From Vibrio hepatarius (lineage in GTDB: Bacteria > Pseudomonadota > Gammaproteobacteria > Enterobacterales > Vibrionaceae): DNA of 64,000 nucleotides. Every line of letters starts with the position of its first letter. The stretch's first letter is position 1. The translations under genes were made by a program, and so were the position numbers. This document shows positions 36,772-46,868 of this stretch, one piece after another. The notes under the pieces were generated by a model that had not been told where the DNA came from, did no database searches, and saw only the letters and a program-made list of their open reading frames with translations. The DNA lies in contig NZ_JAATOO010000010.1 in the NCBI RefSeq assembly GCF_011806575.1, positions 62,001 through 126,000 on the forward strand, read 5' to 3'.

Positions 36772-38754
36772 CTACATCTGGGCTGTGACTTGTGAGCGCA
36801 GATAGTAGTTCTGTAATTTTTTGTATTCCTTACTCCATTCAATATCAGGATTCTGACTCGCCTCGGCTTGTGTCATAAACCCTTCTCCCCATGGATACAG
36901 CATCTCAGGACTCTTGTTGTCGTACGCTCCCCACTGGTTAATACAGCGGCGGGAGTTGTAACCACGGTTGCTTACGCCTTCGCTTGAAAGCAGGTTCTCG
37001 CCACCTAAGCTGATATATTGTTGTTTAGACAAGCTAAAGTGGTACAGCGTTGGGAAGATATCTCGATGAGAACCGACCCTTTGGGGCTCATACTGGTAGC
37101 GAGTATGCTCGAGGATCGGTTTGGGCACGTAGAGATAGAAAGGCACGCCATAGCTCGCGGCAAACTCTTCGCGTCGCTTAGTAGAAATGGAACGTACGCG
37201 ATGGTCTCCCGAGGCAGCAATGATCGTCTTGCTCGCTAAGTCTGAGCTCTTCACACTCTTGATAAACTGCCCTAAAGCGTCATTGGCGTATTGATAAGCT
37301 TCCAGCAAGTTTTGTTCTTGCCCTGCAATACTGCTGACCAAGCTCTTAAGCCGTTCGCTCACCTGCACGGCTTTTGGCTCGTAATACTTAGGCGCGCGAT
37401 AAGGAGAGTGGTTGGTTACGGTCATGATATACACCATGGTCGGATTGGTGGCTTCATCGAGCAGCTTTTTCACGAACTTAAAGGTGTAACCGTCTGGCAC
37501 TCCCCACGTATCCGCATAGGCTTTAGCTTCAGGGAACGCTCGAATGATGCTGTTCTCATCATAAACCGTGTCAAAGCCTTGGATAGGTAAGTAATTGGCC
37601 AGATTACGCCACATACTGTTGCCACCATAAACAAAGACCACATCGTAGCCCGCTCGCTTGTAAGGCAGTACCGCTGAACTAGGCAGCGCCACTTTTTGTG
37701 CCGCGCTGTGACTAATGGTCGGAACATCACTGTGGAACAACATCATCACGATACTATCAATCGTCGCGGTGGTGCCAGCTAAGAAGCGCTTGAAGACAAA
37801 GTCCTCTTTAAAGGCGTCACGCAAGCTACCCAGCAAGTCATTCTTTTCTGGGTCATCTTCGATAAGGATGTTATTGCCCATCCCTTCCATTAACGCCATT
37901 ACTACGTGTGGTGGATTTTTCTCTAAATACGGGTTTTCTTGCGTTTGGTATTCCGGCGTCGGTTGCCCCAACACTTTCACCATTTGCTCAGTAAGCGCTT
38001 GTTCACTGATTGGTTCAAACGTCGCCTGTTTTTTGTAGTCACTGTTCGCCCAACTGAGAGCCATAAAGGCATTCGGCGTAATCACATTCAGCGGTTTATA
38101 CTGTGATACATTGGCGTGATAACGCTTCAACGGCAAGCTACCTACCGAACCGCGCGCGACAATAACGTAAGCAACAATCATCAATAGAATTGAGGCGGTT
38201 GTCATCGCCCAGTGCCTAGACGGCCAACGCCAACGCTGGCCTCTTTTAAGCAAAGCTCGGGTAGCAAACCACGCAATCCCTGCCACCGCAACAGAGACTA
38301 AGAACGAGCGGACAATCGGGTAATCTTCCCATGCGTTATCCAATACGGCTTTGGTATCATCATCAAACAAGCCGAACACAAAGACGTCGATATAATTGCC
38401 ATAGGTATCGTAGTAGTAATAGTTGGCGATCGACAGCGCGCAGAGTAAGAAGAAAATTATCGCGCTGTACCAAGGCACCAAACGCAGCCAAACGTGGAAG
38501 GCGCCTTGCTTCGCTGCCATCAACAGGCCCATCAATAGTAGAGGTGCAAATCCAATCAGGACTATCTTTGCATCAAACCTAGCCCCCACGACGAATGCTC
38601 GCACAACATCTTGGCTTATCCCCACCAACATCTCGGGTTCGGCGACCAAAGAGAAAAAGATCCCACGCGAAAGTGTGAGAAATACAATGCCTAAAAGATT
38701 AATGAGTAAGACAATTCTGATGAGTAAACGATAGTTGTACTGAAAAGAACTCAT
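36772..38754 (-). CDS. LTA synthase family sulfatase-fold phosphotransferase
   Basis: A 660-residue protein with about five N-terminal helices and a large periplasmic domain. VVMALMEGMGNN carries the metal-binding acidic residue of the LtaS group, AGTTATIDSIVMML the nucleophile Thr, and IIAASGDHRVRSI the later Asp-His. In Gram-negatives such proteins (OpgB-like, phosphoglycerol or phosphoethanolamine transferases) decorate periplasmic glucans or LPS. The ATG at 38754 is used (CAGG 7 bases upstream); the frame extends 40 codons without support. The 250-base leader contains a mutually exclusive pair of stems (38792-38908). Confidence 0.85.
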   Translation of the reverse strand: MSSFQYNYRLLIRIVLLINLLGIVFLTLSRGIFFSLVAEPEMLVGISQDVVRAFVVGARFDAKIVLIGFAPLLLMGLLMAAKQGAFHVWLRLVPWYSAIIFFLLCALSIANYYYYDTYGNYIDVFVFGLFDDDTKAVLDNAWEDYPIVRSFLVSVAVAGIAWFATRALLKRGQRWRWPSRHWAMTTASILLMIVAYVIVARGSVGSLPLKRYHANVSQYKPLNVITPNAFMALSWANSDYKKQATFEPISEQALTEQMVKVLGQPTPEYQTQENPYLEKNPPHVVMALMEGMGNNILIEDDPEKNDLLGSLRDAFKEDFVFKRFLAGTTATIDSIVMMLFHSDVPTISHSAAQKVALPSSAVLPYKRAGYDVVFVYGGNSMWRNLANYLPIQGFDTVYDENSIIRAFPEAKAYADTWGVPDGYTFKFVKKLLDEATNPTMVYIMTVTNHSPYRAPKYYEPKAVQVSERLKSLVSSIAGQEQNLLEAYQYANDALGQFIKSVKSSDLASKTIIAASGDHRVRSISTKRREEFAASYGVPFYLYVPKPILEHTRYQYEPQRVGSHRDIFPTLYHFSLSKQQYISLGGENLLSSEGVSNRGYNSRRCINQWGAYDNKSPEMLYPWGEGFMTQAEASQNPDIEWSKEYKKLQNYYLRSQVTAQM

Positions 38755-38791
38755 AATGACCTGATAAAAATGGAATACGGTAACAAAATAA

Positions 38792-38908
38792 GCAAACAGA
38801 GGCAGGGCGCTAGAACGGGAAATATTGGTCGCAATCCAACGACAAACGCTGCCTCTTTGCACAATAAGCCGCATACGTTATAACAGGTGTACTGATTCGC
38901 AAAGAGGC
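38792..38908 (-). repeat. Three-element inverted/direct repeat in leader of LTA-synthase-like gene
   Basis: On the minus strand, GCCTCTTTGC (38908-38899) is followed by its exact complement GCAAAGAGGC (38860-38851), then by CTGCCTCTGTTTGC (38805-38792). The middle element can pair with either neighbour: 10 perfect base pairs with the first, or 12 pairs with a 2-base bulge with the third. The surrounding 38755-39004 interval holds no convincing gene. Confidence 0.55.
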
Positions 38909-39004
38909 GAGCATCTAATTTATGAGATAGGCTTGAGAATAGAGAGAAAGCTCAAGAACCTAATTGAATATGGGAGCATATCGCATAAAGCAGCACTAAA
39001 TGCG

Positions 39005-39814
39005 CTACGTATGCTGACAGTGAGGGCAGAAGAACGTATTTCGCTGGCCGATTTTCAATTCCTCGATCTCATTTCCACAACTTAAACACGCATCTCCAGC
39101 ACGACCGTAAACTTGAAGTTCTTGGGCAAAATAGCCCGGCTTACCGTCAGCCTGAGAAAAGTCTTTCAAGGTTGTTCCACCTTGCTTGATCGCTGTAGCT
39201 AACACCTGCTTTATCTCTTGCACCAGCTTTTGCCATTGTTCTTGCGTGAGTTGGCCTGCTGCTTTAGATGGATGAAGCTTAGCACTAAAGAGTGATTCAC
39301 TAGCGTAGATATTCCCAACCCCCACAACGACCTTGTTATCCATGATGAACTGCTTCACCGCAACACGTTTGTTCGCCGCTTTCTCTAGCATATAGTCAGC
39401 GTTAAACGCATCCGTTAACGGCTCAGGCCCCATGTGATTGAGTGCAGTATGCTCGCCATTTTCCGTCCATAGCCAAGCGCCAAAGCGACGCGGATCGTTG
39501 TAGCGCAGCACTTTGCCATTTTCGAGTTTCAGGTCCACATGATCGTGTTTGCTCGGGGCAATTTCAGCGTCCAGCACACGTAATGAGCCTGACATGCCAA
39601 GATGCACAATCGCACTGCCGAGATCGGTTTCTATCATCAGATATTTTGCACGGCGGGAAACCGAACGGATCACCTGACCTTCCATTTGCTTTAGCTCAGC
39701 GGGAATATCCCAGCGTAATTTGGGGGTACGAAACGTCAACTTTGCGACTTTCTCTCCCACCAAGTGCGGTGATATCCCCATGCGGCTGACTTCGACTTCT
39801 GGTAACTCCGGCAT
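39005..39814 (-). CDS. mutM: Formamidopyrimidine-DNA glycosylase
   Basis: A 269-residue Fpg enzyme. The catalytic N-terminus [13 protein letters not shown] (Pro and Glu active residues), [10 protein letters not shown], the H2TH region around [13 protein letters not shown], and a C-terminal zinc finger C-x2-C...C-x2-C (CLSCGNEI ... FFCPHC) are all there. It removes 8-oxoguanine from DNA and nicks the site. About 250 bases of leader for the next gene follow. Standard length. Confidence 0.97.
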   Translation of the reverse strand: MPELPEVEVSRMGISPHLVGEKVAKLTFRTPKLRWDIPAELKQMEGQVIRSVSRRAKYLMIETDLGSAIVHLGMSGSLRVLDAEIAPSKHDHVDLKLENGKVLRYNDPRRFGAWLWTENGEHTALNHMGPEPLTDAFNADYMLEKAANKRVAVKQFIMDNKVVVGVGNIYASESLFSAKLHPSKAAGQLTQEQWQKLVQEIKQVLATAIKQGGTTLKDFSQADGKPGYFAQELQVYGRAGDACLSCGNEIEELKIGQRNTFFCPHCQHT

Positions 39815-39911
39815 TGCTCTGACCTATTCTCTGTTTCGTGTTCTGCAAATAACGAATGAATGGACGCATATTGTAGTGCGCACATCCACTCGCTTCCAAC
39901 TCACTCGCCTA

Positions 39912-40400
39912 CTACTGACTCAAAGGCAGTAGAAAATTTGGATCGACCGAAACCGCAATCCATTGTTCTTGCCAGTTTTTCAATAACCAAAATTGGGGAA
40001 GTTGGTAATAAGTGATCCGTTGGGGCTCTTCAAGCTCGGTATACCAAACTTCTATCGTCTGCGGAGCATTCAGTTTGTCTTTTAAGCTGTCAAAGGTCGC
40101 TTGATCGACTTCGGTACCCACTAATGCGTTCCAGCGTGAAACTAATTCTTGGGCGGGAATCTCAATGGCCTGAGTGGACTTCCACTGTCCATCCACTTTT
40201 TCCAGCGACCAGTCGGAAAAATGAATCGCTTCAACTTGCGCGTTAGGGTTAAACAACAGCGGTTCGGTGCTTTGCTCTACTGGCGGATCAATTAAGTAGG
40301 TCTTAATGATGGTTGGCAGGTTGAGTATTGCAATAAAAGCAATGATGCCGAGAATGAGGATATTATTCCAGCGACGGCGCCGTGCCACAGAGACTCGCAT
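39912..40400 (-). CDS. Conserved hypothetical single-pass membrane protein
   Basis: A 162-residue protein. A basic lead VARRRRWNN and one helix (ILILGIIAFIAILNLPTII) predict an N-in anchor, and the rest is a soluble periplasmic domain rich in Trp and Gln. The start is ATG 40400, since the longer frame would need a TTG. It lies between the rpmBG operon and mutM; similar small proteins occur at this place in other vibrios, as I recall. No function is proposed. Confidence 0.75.
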   Translation of the reverse strand: MRVSVARRRRWNNILILGIIAFIAILNLPTIIKTYLIDPPVEQSTEPLLFNPNAQVEAIHFSDWSLEKVDGQWKSTQAIEIPAQELVSRWNALVGTEVDQATFDSLKDKLNAPQTIEVWYTELEEPQRITYYQLPQFWLLKNWQEQWIAVSVDPNFLLPLSQ

Positions 40401-40495
40401 AGCCAATGATTCCTAATCGATAAAAGTCGTCACTGAAACGTAGCAGAAATTGCACCAATCGGCTATCAGAGAAGAATCTCTGGATAACGGGCAAT

Positions 40496-40530
40496 AAAAA
40501 ACCCAACTATATTGCTATAGCTGGGTTTTC
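40496..40530 (-). terminator. Terminator of rpmB-rpmG
   Basis: AAAACCCAACTAT / ATAGCTGGGTTTT forms a 13-bp stem with one G-T pair, with T-rich flanks on both sides, 40 bases after the rpmG stop. Confidence 0.85.
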
Positions 40531-40569
40531 AATTTCACTCTTCCCGAAGGAAGCTTAAAGAAGGATCAG

Positions 40570-40740
40570 TTACTTGATCTTAGCTTCTTTGTACATAACG
40601 TGCTGGCGAACTACTGGATCAAACTTTTTGATCTCAAATTTGCCTGGCATGTTACGCTTGTTCTTGTCAGTTGTGTAGAAGTGGCCAGTACCTGCAGAAG
40701 ATACTAGACGGATTTTCTCACGAACGCCTTTCTTTGCCAT
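40570..40740 (-). CDS. rpmG: 50S ribosomal protein L33
   Basis: A 56-residue ORF on the minus strand. It begins [19 protein letters not shown] and continues with [19 protein letters not shown] before ending KEAKIK. This is bacterial L33 of the zinc-independent, Cys-free type. It starts 14 bases after the rpmB stop, in the usual rpmB-rpmG order, and a terminator follows. Confidence 0.97.
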
Positions 40741-40754
40741 TGCCTATATTCCTC

Positions 40755-40991
40755 TTAAACGTTTTCGCCACGTGCACGAATATCAACAAGAACAGCATCG
40801 ATGCCTTTCTTATCAATAATGCGCATACCTTTTGCAGTTAGGCGTAGTTTAACAAAACGTTTTTCGCTCTCTACCCAGAAACGATGAGTTTGTAGGTTCG
40901 GCAGAAAACGACGCTTAGTAGCATTTCGTGCGTGTGAACGGTTGTTACCCGTTACTGGACGCTTACCAGTTACTTGGCATACTCGTGACAT
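40755..40991 (-). CDS. rpmB: 50S ribosomal protein L28
   Basis: A 78-residue protein. [16 protein letters not shown] is the L28 N-terminus, followed by [14 protein letters not shown] 40991 has GGAGAAG 7-12 bases upstream; five in-frame codons before it are not used. It is transcribed with rpmG from the promoter at 41119-41147. Confidence 0.97.
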   Translation of the reverse strand: MSRVCQVTGKRPVTGNNRSHARNATKRRFLPNLQTHRFWVESEKRFVKLRLTAKGMRIIDKKGIDAVLVDIRARGENV

Positions 40992-41041
40992 GAATGTCTT
41001 CTCCAAAATCGTTTCAGCTCGATATCAACCTTGGTGGCCGA

Positions 41042-41147
41042 ACCTCTCTATTTCTAAACAAGAAGTTAGAGGTCTAGCGCCGTTATGGAAACCCATACAA
41101 GGCTATCAAAGGTCGCGCATTATACTAACTTGACTAGCATTGCTCAA
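41042..41147 (-). promoter_or_regulatory. Promoter and leader hairpin of rpmB-rpmG
   Basis: On the minus strand TTGAGC (41147-41142) and TATAAT (41124-41119) are 17 bases apart, a near-consensus sigma-70 promoter. The ~120-base leader can form a hairpin between ACCTCT (41042) and AGAGGT (41073). Confidence 0.75.
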
Positions 41148-41268
41148 GACCCGAACAGATCCTTTTTCAAGGTTTTCGTGATCTTTTTTTAAGCAGAGCT
41201 GAATTTTAGTTCAAAAAATGTCGGGCGATTGTAGCAGAAAACCAGCAACTCACAACAAATAATGTGAT

Positions 41269-41943
41269 TTAAATCCATCCCCTTTCCGCGAAAGAAATAA
41301 CCTCGCCGTCCCCAACCACAAAATGGTCGAGCACTCGTATGTCCACTAATGCGAGCGCATCGCTTATTCTACGGGTGATCCGGCGGTCTGACTGGCTCGG
41401 CTCTGCGACACCAGATGGATGGTTATGGGCAAGGATAAGCGCTGCTGAATTATGCTCTAAAGCGCGCTTCACTACTTCTCTCGGATAGACTGAAGCGGCA
41501 TCAATCGTGCCTTGGAACAATGGTTCACCACAAATTACCCGATGCTGATTATCAAGAAACAACACAAAAAACTCTTCGCGCTGCTTATCACGCAACAATC
41601 CAGATAAATACAGTTTAGTCTGCTGCGGACTCGTCAGAGCCTCACCTCGTTTTAACGTTTCAGCAAGATAACGCTGTGTCATTTCTAGCACCGCACGCAA
41701 CTGAACGTACTTCGCTTGCCCAAGCCCCTTATAAGAACAGAATTTCGCCTCTGGCGCTGAGAACAACGCACGCAAAGAGCCAAACTCCTGCAGCAAATGA
41801 CTCGCGAGCTCAAGCACATTCATGCCCTGAGTACCGGTACGTAGAAAAATAGCCAGTAATTCTGCGTCAGTGAGCGATTGAGGGCCATGACTTAGTAACT
41901 TTTCTCTAGGCATGGATTCTGCGGGAAAGCGCTTCAGGCTCAT
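41269..41943 (-). CDS. radC: RadC family JAB/MPN-domain protein
   Basis: A 224-residue protein. The N-terminal helix-hairpin-helix region ([18 protein letters not shown]) is followed by a JAMM metalloprotease-like motif, [18 protein letters not shown] (H-x-H-P-x7-D). RadC's early link to DNA repair has not held up, and its role is unclear. The gene lies between the chemoreceptor gene's terminator and rpmB, its usual place near coaBC. Confidence 0.93.
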   Translation of the reverse strand: MSLKRFPAESMPREKLLSHGPQSLTDAELLAIFLRTGTQGMNVLELASHLLQEFGSLRALFSAPEAKFCSYKGLGQAKYVQLRAVLEMTQRYLAETLKRGEALTSPQQTKLYLSGLLRDKQREEFFVLFLDNQHRVICGEPLFQGTIDAASVYPREVVKRALEHNSAALILAHNHPSGVAEPSQSDRRITRRISDALALVDIRVLDHFVVGDGEVISFAERGWI

Positions 41944-41987
41944 CTAGAACGTCCAAATGGGGTGGATGGAAGCTTATTCAAGCCAAA

Positions 41988-42021
41988 TAAAAACGAAGGC
42001 CGCAACTGGCCTTCGTTTTTT
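41988..42021 (-). terminator. Terminator downstream of the chemoreceptor gene
   Basis: ACGAAGGCC / GGCCTTCGT (9 bp, loop GCAACT) flanked by A-run and T6. It ends the minus-strand chemoreceptor transcript before radC. Confidence 0.92.
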
Positions 42022-42060
42022 ATCGGTTGAGATCAAGCTTAGCTGTAACTCATAAGTTAC

Positions 42061-43728
42061 TTAGAGCTTAAAGTTACCAACCAGCTTACCCATATCTTGC
42101 CCTGAAGCTGACAAGCTAGCGGTAATGGTTTGCGTGCTGTTGAAGTTGTCACTCAATTCATTGACGATTTGCTGTATCGCGACCAAATTCTGGTTGATGT
42201 CTTCCGCTACCGCGCTTTGTTGCTCAGCCGCTGAAGCGGTTTGAATCCCCATATCATGGATTGAGCTCACCGCGTGTTGAATCCCCGATAGCGAGTGTTT
42301 GACATGTTCCGACTCATTGACGGTCTTTTCACCGCGCGCCTGACTGGCGTTCATCGTGGTTACCGCACGAGCAACCCCTGACTGAAGCTGTTTGAGCATA
42401 TCGCTGATCTCAAGCGTGCTATTTTGTGTACGGCTCGCCAGCGTGCGTACCTCATCGGCAACCACCGCAAAACCGCGTCCTTGCTCACCCGCACGCGCCG
42501 CTTCAATCGCCGCATTGAGTGCCAATAAGTTAGTTTGTTCCGCGATATCGCCAATCACATCCAATACTTTGGTGATCTGATCCGTGTGATCGCTCAATTC
42601 TTGAATCGCTTCAGAAGTCAGGTTCACTTCCGCGACCAACTGTGCGATACCTTCGATCGCTTGGCCCACTTCCAACTGCGCTTCATCAATCTGACGGTTA
42701 GCCGACTCAATCGCTTGTGCGGTCGAATTGGTGTTATTTGCCACTTCACGAGCTGTCGCGCTCATTTCGGTTACAGCGGTCACGACTTTATCGGTTTCCA
42801 GACAGTGATCTTGCATCTTCTCGTTGGCAGATGAGCTTTGATCATCGAGATCGTGGGCAGCACTCTGCACCACTTCAGCCGATTGACGGATCTCCGCAAT
42901 CAACGGATGGAGTTTGTCCATAAACTGGTTAAAGGCGCGAGCAACGTCGCCAACCTCATCTTTGGTTTCTACTTTTAGACGCGCGGTTAAATCACCACCA
43001 CCCGCGGCAACATCTTCCAATGAAGCGACAATATGCTGCAAAGGCAGCGTCGCACGCGAAACCAACACGCTCACCACAACACCAGTAAGAATCAGGCCGA
43101 CCAACGACAGGCCAGTAGCAAACAGGGTTTGTTCTTGCAACTTAGCTAAGCGCTCTGTCTGATATTGCGCGACTTGGATATCGACATCGTCGATGTAGAT
43201 ACCCGTACCTAAGACCCAATCCCATTTCGATAGATACTCGGCGTAGCCCAGTTTAGGCGCCTGCGCGTCGATGGTTGGTTTATGCCAAGAGAAATTTAAG
43301 AACCCATCACCACTTTTTGACGCGTCGATAAGGCCTGCGATCACCGCCACGCCATTTTCATCTTTCAAACCGTAAAGGTTTTTCCCTTCTAACTGCGGTT
43401 TGATCGCGTGCAGGGTGTTGACCCCTTGCGAGTCATACGCAAAGAAATAACCGTCATCTTCAAAGCGCATCGCTTTGAGAATCGTTTTAGCTTGCTCTTT
43501 GTTTTCTCCGTTTACATCTGCGTCATAAAGAGGTTTCACCGCTGTAACCCCCATCATCAAAAACGCTTTTAGTTCACTTTTCTTAGTTTCGAGTAATTCA
43601 CTACGATAATTGTGTAACTCACTCTCTAGCGCTCTAAGGCCACTCCAGTAATAAACACTGGTCACCATTGCCGTGATTGCAACTAAAGGCAATAAAGTAA
43701 GTAGTAAAAGTTTGGTACGGCTTTTCAT
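42061..43728 (-). CDS. Methyl-accepting chemotaxis protein with Cache-type sensor
   Basis: A 555-residue chemoreceptor. Helix 1 is [22 protein letters not shown] single-Cache domain (about 35-190) includes [17 protein letters not shown] and [17 protein letters not shown]. Helix 2 is near 200-222, a HAMP domain follows, and the signalling tip is [19 protein letters not shown]. It senses a small periplasmic ligand, commonly an organic acid for this Cache type, and signals to CheA/CheW. No C-terminal pentapeptide tether is seen. The upstream region has a large inverted repeat (43780-43815). Confidence 0.93.
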   Translation of the reverse strand: MKSRTKLLLLTLLPLVAITAMVTSVYYWSGLRALESELHNYRSELLETKKSELKAFLMMGVTAVKPLYDADVNGENKEQAKTILKAMRFEDDGYFFAYDSQGVNTLHAIKPQLEGKNLYGLKDENGVAVIAGLIDASKSGDGFLNFSWHKPTIDAQAPKLGYAEYLSKWDWVLGTGIYIDDVDIQVAQYQTERLAKLQEQTLFATGLSLVGLILTGVVVSVLVSRATLPLQHIVASLEDVAAGGGDLTARLKVETKDEVGDVARAFNQFMDKLHPLIAEIRQSAEVVQSAAHDLDDQSSSANEKMQDHCLETDKVVTAVTEMSATAREVANNTNSTAQAIESANRQIDEAQLEVGQAIEGIAQLVAEVNLTSEAIQELSDHTDQITKVLDVIGDIAEQTNLLALNAAIEAARAGEQGRGFAVVADEVRTLASRTQNSTLEISDMLKQLQSGVARAVTTMNASQARGEKTVNESEHVKHSLSGIQHAVSSIHDMGIQTASAAEQQSAVAEDINQNLVAIQQIVNELSDNFNSTQTITASLSASGQDMGKLVGNFKL

Positions 43729-43779
43729 CCTGTCACCTAATTATTATGAATAGACTGCGCATATATAATGCAGCTGTAC

Positions 43780-43815
43780 GATAAAATCGTCTGTGAGTCA
43801 GACTAGGATTTTATC
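43780..43815. repeat. Long interrupted inverted repeat upstream of the chemoreceptor gene
   Basis: GATAAAATC-GTCTG-tgagt-CAGAC-tag-GATTTTATC: two perfectly paired arms of 9 and 5 bases with one 3-base bulge. It is 52 bases upstream of the chemoreceptor ATG and 114 before coaBC. It could be an operator or an RNA hairpin; no T-run follows. Confidence 0.6.
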
Positions 43816-43928
43816 AATTGACTCATTACTTGATTGTATAAAAACTTGGCGATTCACAGAGCCGACACGACACAAAACCACTCCCCTTTGCAGTTGTGAT
43901 AATATTGGCGCAGTTTTGACAAATTAGT

Positions 43929-45146
43929 ATGGACAGCGACATGCAAACACTCGCAGGAAAAAAAATCCTCCTCGGTATCAGCGGCGGCATTGCCGCCTAT
44001 AAATGTGCCGAGCTGACTCGTCGACTCATCGAACGAGGCGCTGAAGTTCAGGTGGTCATGACCAAAGCAGCAAAAGAGTTCATCACCCCTCTGACAATGC
44101 AAGCGGTCTCCGGCAAGCCCGTTTCAGACAGCTTGTTGGATCCGGCAGCCGAGGCGTCAATGGGGCATATCGAACTGGCCAAATGGGCAGACCTCGTCTT
44201 GCTAGCGCCGGCGACCGCAGACTTAATCGCGCGCATGGCGGCGGGAATGGGTAATGACCTGTTAACCACGCTCGTTTTGGCCACTGACGCTCCTGTTGCG
44301 GTTTCGCCTGCGATGAACCAGCAGATGTATCGTAATGTCGCTACTCAGGAAAACATCGCGACTCTTGAGCGTCGTGGTATGACAGTTTGGGGTCCTGCGG
44401 CAGGCGAACAAGCGTGTGGCGATGTCGGTCCAGGTCGAATGTTAGAACCCATGCAGCTTGTCGAACACTGTGAGCAGTTCTTCGCAGATAAGCCGCTGAA
44501 AGGTAAATCCATTGCGATTACGGCTGGTCCCACGCGTGAAGCGCTCGATCCGGTGCGTTACATCTCAAATCATAGCTCAGGCAAAATGGGCTTTGCGCTA
44601 GCACAGGCAGCTCAGCAGCTTGGGGCCGACGTCACCTTAATTGCTGGTCCAGTCTCATTAGCGACACCGGTTGGGGTAAAACGTGTTGATGTCGCCAGCG
44701 CGCAGCAAATGCATGACGCTGCGATGCAACACGCGCCACAGCACGATGTGTTTATTGGCTGTGCTGCCGTTGCCGATTACCGCCCTCAAACGGTTGCCGA
44801 GCAAAAAATCAAGAAGACCGATGATAGCGACCAAATGACGATTACTATGGTCAAAAACCCAGACATCATCGCTTCTGTTGCTGCATTGCAAACCTCGAGA
44901 CCGTTTACGGTTGGCTTCGCCGCAGAGACGCAAGACGTTGAGCACTACGCCCGTAACAAGCTGGCGAAAAAGAATCTTGATTTGATTTGTGCTAACGATG
45001 TCTCGCTAGAAGGCCAAGGGTTTAATAGTAACGACAACGCAATAACCCTATACTGGAAAGATGGTAAGCAATCACTTACTCTTGCCTCAAAACAACAAAT
45101 TGCCACTCAAATCATGGCAACGATTGCAGAAAAATTAGAAGCTTAA
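43929..45146 (+). CDS. coaBC: Bifunctional phosphopantothenoylcysteine decarboxylase / phosphopantothenate-cysteine ligase
   Basis: A 405-residue fused enzyme. The CoaC flavoprotein half opens [19 protein letters not shown], has [19 protein letters not shown] (catalytic His) and AMNQQMY. The CoaB half starts near 190 with [20 protein letters not shown] and has [10 protein letters not shown] and IKKT. It makes phosphopantetheine for CoA. Two starts are possible, ATG 43929 or ATG 43941; neither has a clear ribosome site. In E. coli dut follows; here a terminator and slmA follow directly. Confidence 0.96.
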   Translation: MDSDMQTLAGKKILLGISGGIAAYKCAELTRRLIERGAEVQVVMTKAAKEFITPLTMQAVSGKPVSDSLLDPAAEASMGHIELAKWADLVLLAPATADLIARMAAGMGNDLLTTLVLATDAPVAVSPAMNQQMYRNVATQENIATLERRGMTVWGPAAGEQACGDVGPGRMLEPMQLVEHCEQFFADKPLKGKSIAITAGPTREALDPVRYISNHSSGKMGFALAQAAQQLGADVTLIAGPVSLATPVGVKRVDVASAQQMHDAAMQHAPQHDVFIGCAAVADYRPQTVAEQKIKKTDDSDQMTITMVKNPDIIASVAALQTSRPFTVGFAAETQDVEHYARNKLAKKNLDLICANDVSLEGQGFNSNDNAITLYWKDGKQSLTLASKQQIATQIMATIAEKLEA

Positions 45147-45187
45147 AACTTCAAAACACGCTTACACCGTATTTATTCAGGTTGTCT

Positions 45188-45227
45188 GGCTAGGCACGCC
45201 GATCGTTCGGCTTTCTAGCCTTTTATT
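45188..45227 (+). terminator. Terminator between coaBC and slmA
   Basis: Outer stem GGCTAG/CTAGCC encloses an inner stem GCCGA/TCGGC, followed by TTTTATT. It would end coaBC transcription 42 bases after its stop. Confidence 0.75.
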
Positions 45228-45252
45228 CAGAATGGTAAAAAGGAAAACGTTC

Positions 45253-45843
45253 ATGGCCGGAACAAGAAAAACCAACCGCCGAGATGAAATTTTGCAAGCA
45301 TTGGCAGAAATGCTGGAGTCCAACGAAGGGGCATCACGCATTACTACCGCAAAACTCGCTAAGCAGGTCGGTGTCTCTGAAGCCGCGTTATATCGCCATT
45401 TTCCAAGCAAAGCTCGCATGTTCGAAGGGTTGATCGAGTTCATTGAAGAGTCACTGATGTCTCGTATCAACCGTATCCTCGATGAAGAGAAAGATACGCT
45501 AACGCGCATTCGTTTGGTTCTGCAGCTCATTCTGGCGTTTGCCGAGCGCAACCCAGGCCTAAGTCGCATTCTTTCTGGTCATGCACTCATGTTTGAAAAT
45601 GAAAGGTTGCGAGAGCGAATCAATCAACTGTTTGAGCGTATTGAAACTTCTCTGCGACAGATTCTGCGTGAACGTAAACTGAGAGAAGGTAAGTCCTTCC
45701 CTGTTGATGAGAAAATTTTAGCTGCGCAGCTCCTCGGGCAAGTCGAAGGCAGTCTGAACCGTTTTGTACGTTCAGACTTCAAATATCAGCCAACGGCAAA
45801 CTTTGAAGAGTATTGGGCGCTGCTAAGTGCACAAATTAAGTAA
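45253..45843 (+). CDS. slmA: Nucleoid occlusion factor SlmA (TetR family)
   Basis: A 196-residue TetR-fold protein. The helix-turn-helix is [19 protein letters not shown]. The rest matches SlmA, including [14 protein letters not shown]. It binds specific DNA sites away from the terminus and blocks FtsZ ring assembly over the nucleoid. ATG 45253 follows AAAAAGGA; the longer frame to 45232 lacks support. The downstream lpxL gene starts 5 bases after its stop. Confidence 0.95.
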   Translation: MAGTRKTNRRDEILQALAEMLESNEGASRITTAKLAKQVGVSEAALYRHFPSKARMFEGLIEFIEESLMSRINRILDEEKDTLTRIRLVLQLILAFAERNPGLSRILSGHALMFENERLRERINQLFERIETSLRQILRERKLREGKSFPVDEKILAAQLLGQVEGSLNRFVRSDFKYQPTANFEEYWALLSAQIK

Positions 45844-45848
45844 TAATC

Positions 45849-46799
45849 ATGAGTAAAGACAAACTTACACCGCCAGAGTTTTCACTATCCTTACTGCATC
45901 CAAAAAACTGGGGCGTCTGGTTGGGCTTTGGTTTGTTGGCATTGGTGGTCAATATTCTTCCTTATCGCATTTTGCTGTCACTAGGGCGCAAGCTCGGTCA
46001 GATCGGTATGCGCTACGGGGCAAAACGCGTTCACGTTGCGACGCGAAATATTGAGCTATCGTTCCCTGACAAGTCGAAGCAAGAGATCCAACAACTGGTT
46101 GAAGAGAACTTCAAAAACACCGGTATGGCACTGATTGAGACCGGTATTACCTGGTTTTGGCCAACGTGGCGCTTTAAGACACTGATCGTCGATAAAGATA
46201 CTCACGCCATGCGCGAAAAATCCAAGCAAGGGCAAGGGGTCTTATTGTGCTGCGTACACGCGCTCAACTTAGAGATCACCGCACGTGCTTTTGGCGTTCT
46301 TGGGATTGGCGGATACGGCGTTTTTCGCCCGCACAACAACCCGGCATATAACTTTATCCAGTACTGGGGACGCACACACAACGGCAACAAACTGATTGAC
46401 CGTAAAGACGTGAAGCAAATGATTCGCGTACTGCGCGACGGTGAGCGTTTGTTCTATTTACCCGACCACGATTACGGGCGTAACAAGTCGGTTTTTGTTC
46501 CGTTCTTTGCGATTGAGGATGCGTGTACCACCACCGGTACAAGTATTCTCGCGTACACCTCTAAGTGTGCGATCATCCCGGGCTCTGGCTTTAGAAACAG
46601 CGACGGTAAGTACGAAATCATGGCGGATAAATGCATCGAGGCAGACTATCCGCAGAAAGATGAAGTGGCCGCCGCGGCTTATATGAACAAATACGTCGAA
46701 GAACTGATTCTTCGCGCTCCAGAACAATGGATGTGGCTGCATAAACGCTACAAAACCATGCAAGATGAAAATATCGAAAAAGGCATTCGCTATAAGTAA
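45849..46799 (+). CDS. lpxL: Lipid A secondary acyltransferase (LpxL/HtrB-like)
   Basis: A 316-residue enzyme. An N-terminal helix (WLGFGLLALVVNILPYRIL) anchors it to the inner membrane. The active-site H-x4-E is in CCVHALNLEITAR, and YLPDHDYGRNKSVFVPFF is a conserved segment. It transfers the first secondary acyl chain to Kdo-lipid IVA. In V. cholerae two such genes lie at this location, as I recall, while here one is present and the other Lpx gene is in the hldD operon (21064). Confidence 0.9.
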   Translation: MSKDKLTPPEFSLSLLHPKNWGVWLGFGLLALVVNILPYRILLSLGRKLGQIGMRYGAKRVHVATRNIELSFPDKSKQEIQQLVEENFKNTGMALIETGITWFWPTWRFKTLIVDKDTHAMREKSKQGQGVLLCCVHALNLEITARAFGVLGIGGYGVFRPHNNPAYNFIQYWGRTHNGNKLIDRKDVKQMIRVLRDGERLFYLPDHDYGRNKSVFVPFFAIEDACTTTGTSILAYTSKCAIIPGSGFRNSDGKYEIMADKCIEADYPQKDEVAAAAYMNKYVEELILRAPEQWMWLHKRYKTMQDENIEKGIRYK

Positions 46800-46818
46800 C
46801 CGCGCAACCGATACAAAC

Positions 46819-46850
46819 TAAAAAGGGTCTCCAATGGAGACCCTTTTTTA
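46819..46850. terminator. Bidirectional terminator lpxL / pyrE
   Basis: AAAAGGGTCTCC / GGAGACCCTTTT form a 12-bp perfect stem with a 3-base loop and T6. It stops lpxL from the left and pyrE from the right. Confidence 0.95.
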
Positions 46851-46868
46851 CGGTTTGATTTCGAACGA

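Noticed and set aside
38825-39085. 86-codon plus-strand ORF over the mutM 3' end and the leader
   Set aside because: No ribosome site, no family pattern, and it overlaps mutM's zinc-finger end; the interval is better explained as a leader with repeats.
43898-43903. GATAAT as the -10 of a coaBC promoter
   Set aside because: No -35 element at acceptable spacing; the nearest TTGCAG is only 4 bases away.
45232-45252. Upstream start of SlmA giving seven extra residues
   Set aside because: The ATG at 45253 has a better ribosome site and gives the usual 196-residue length.
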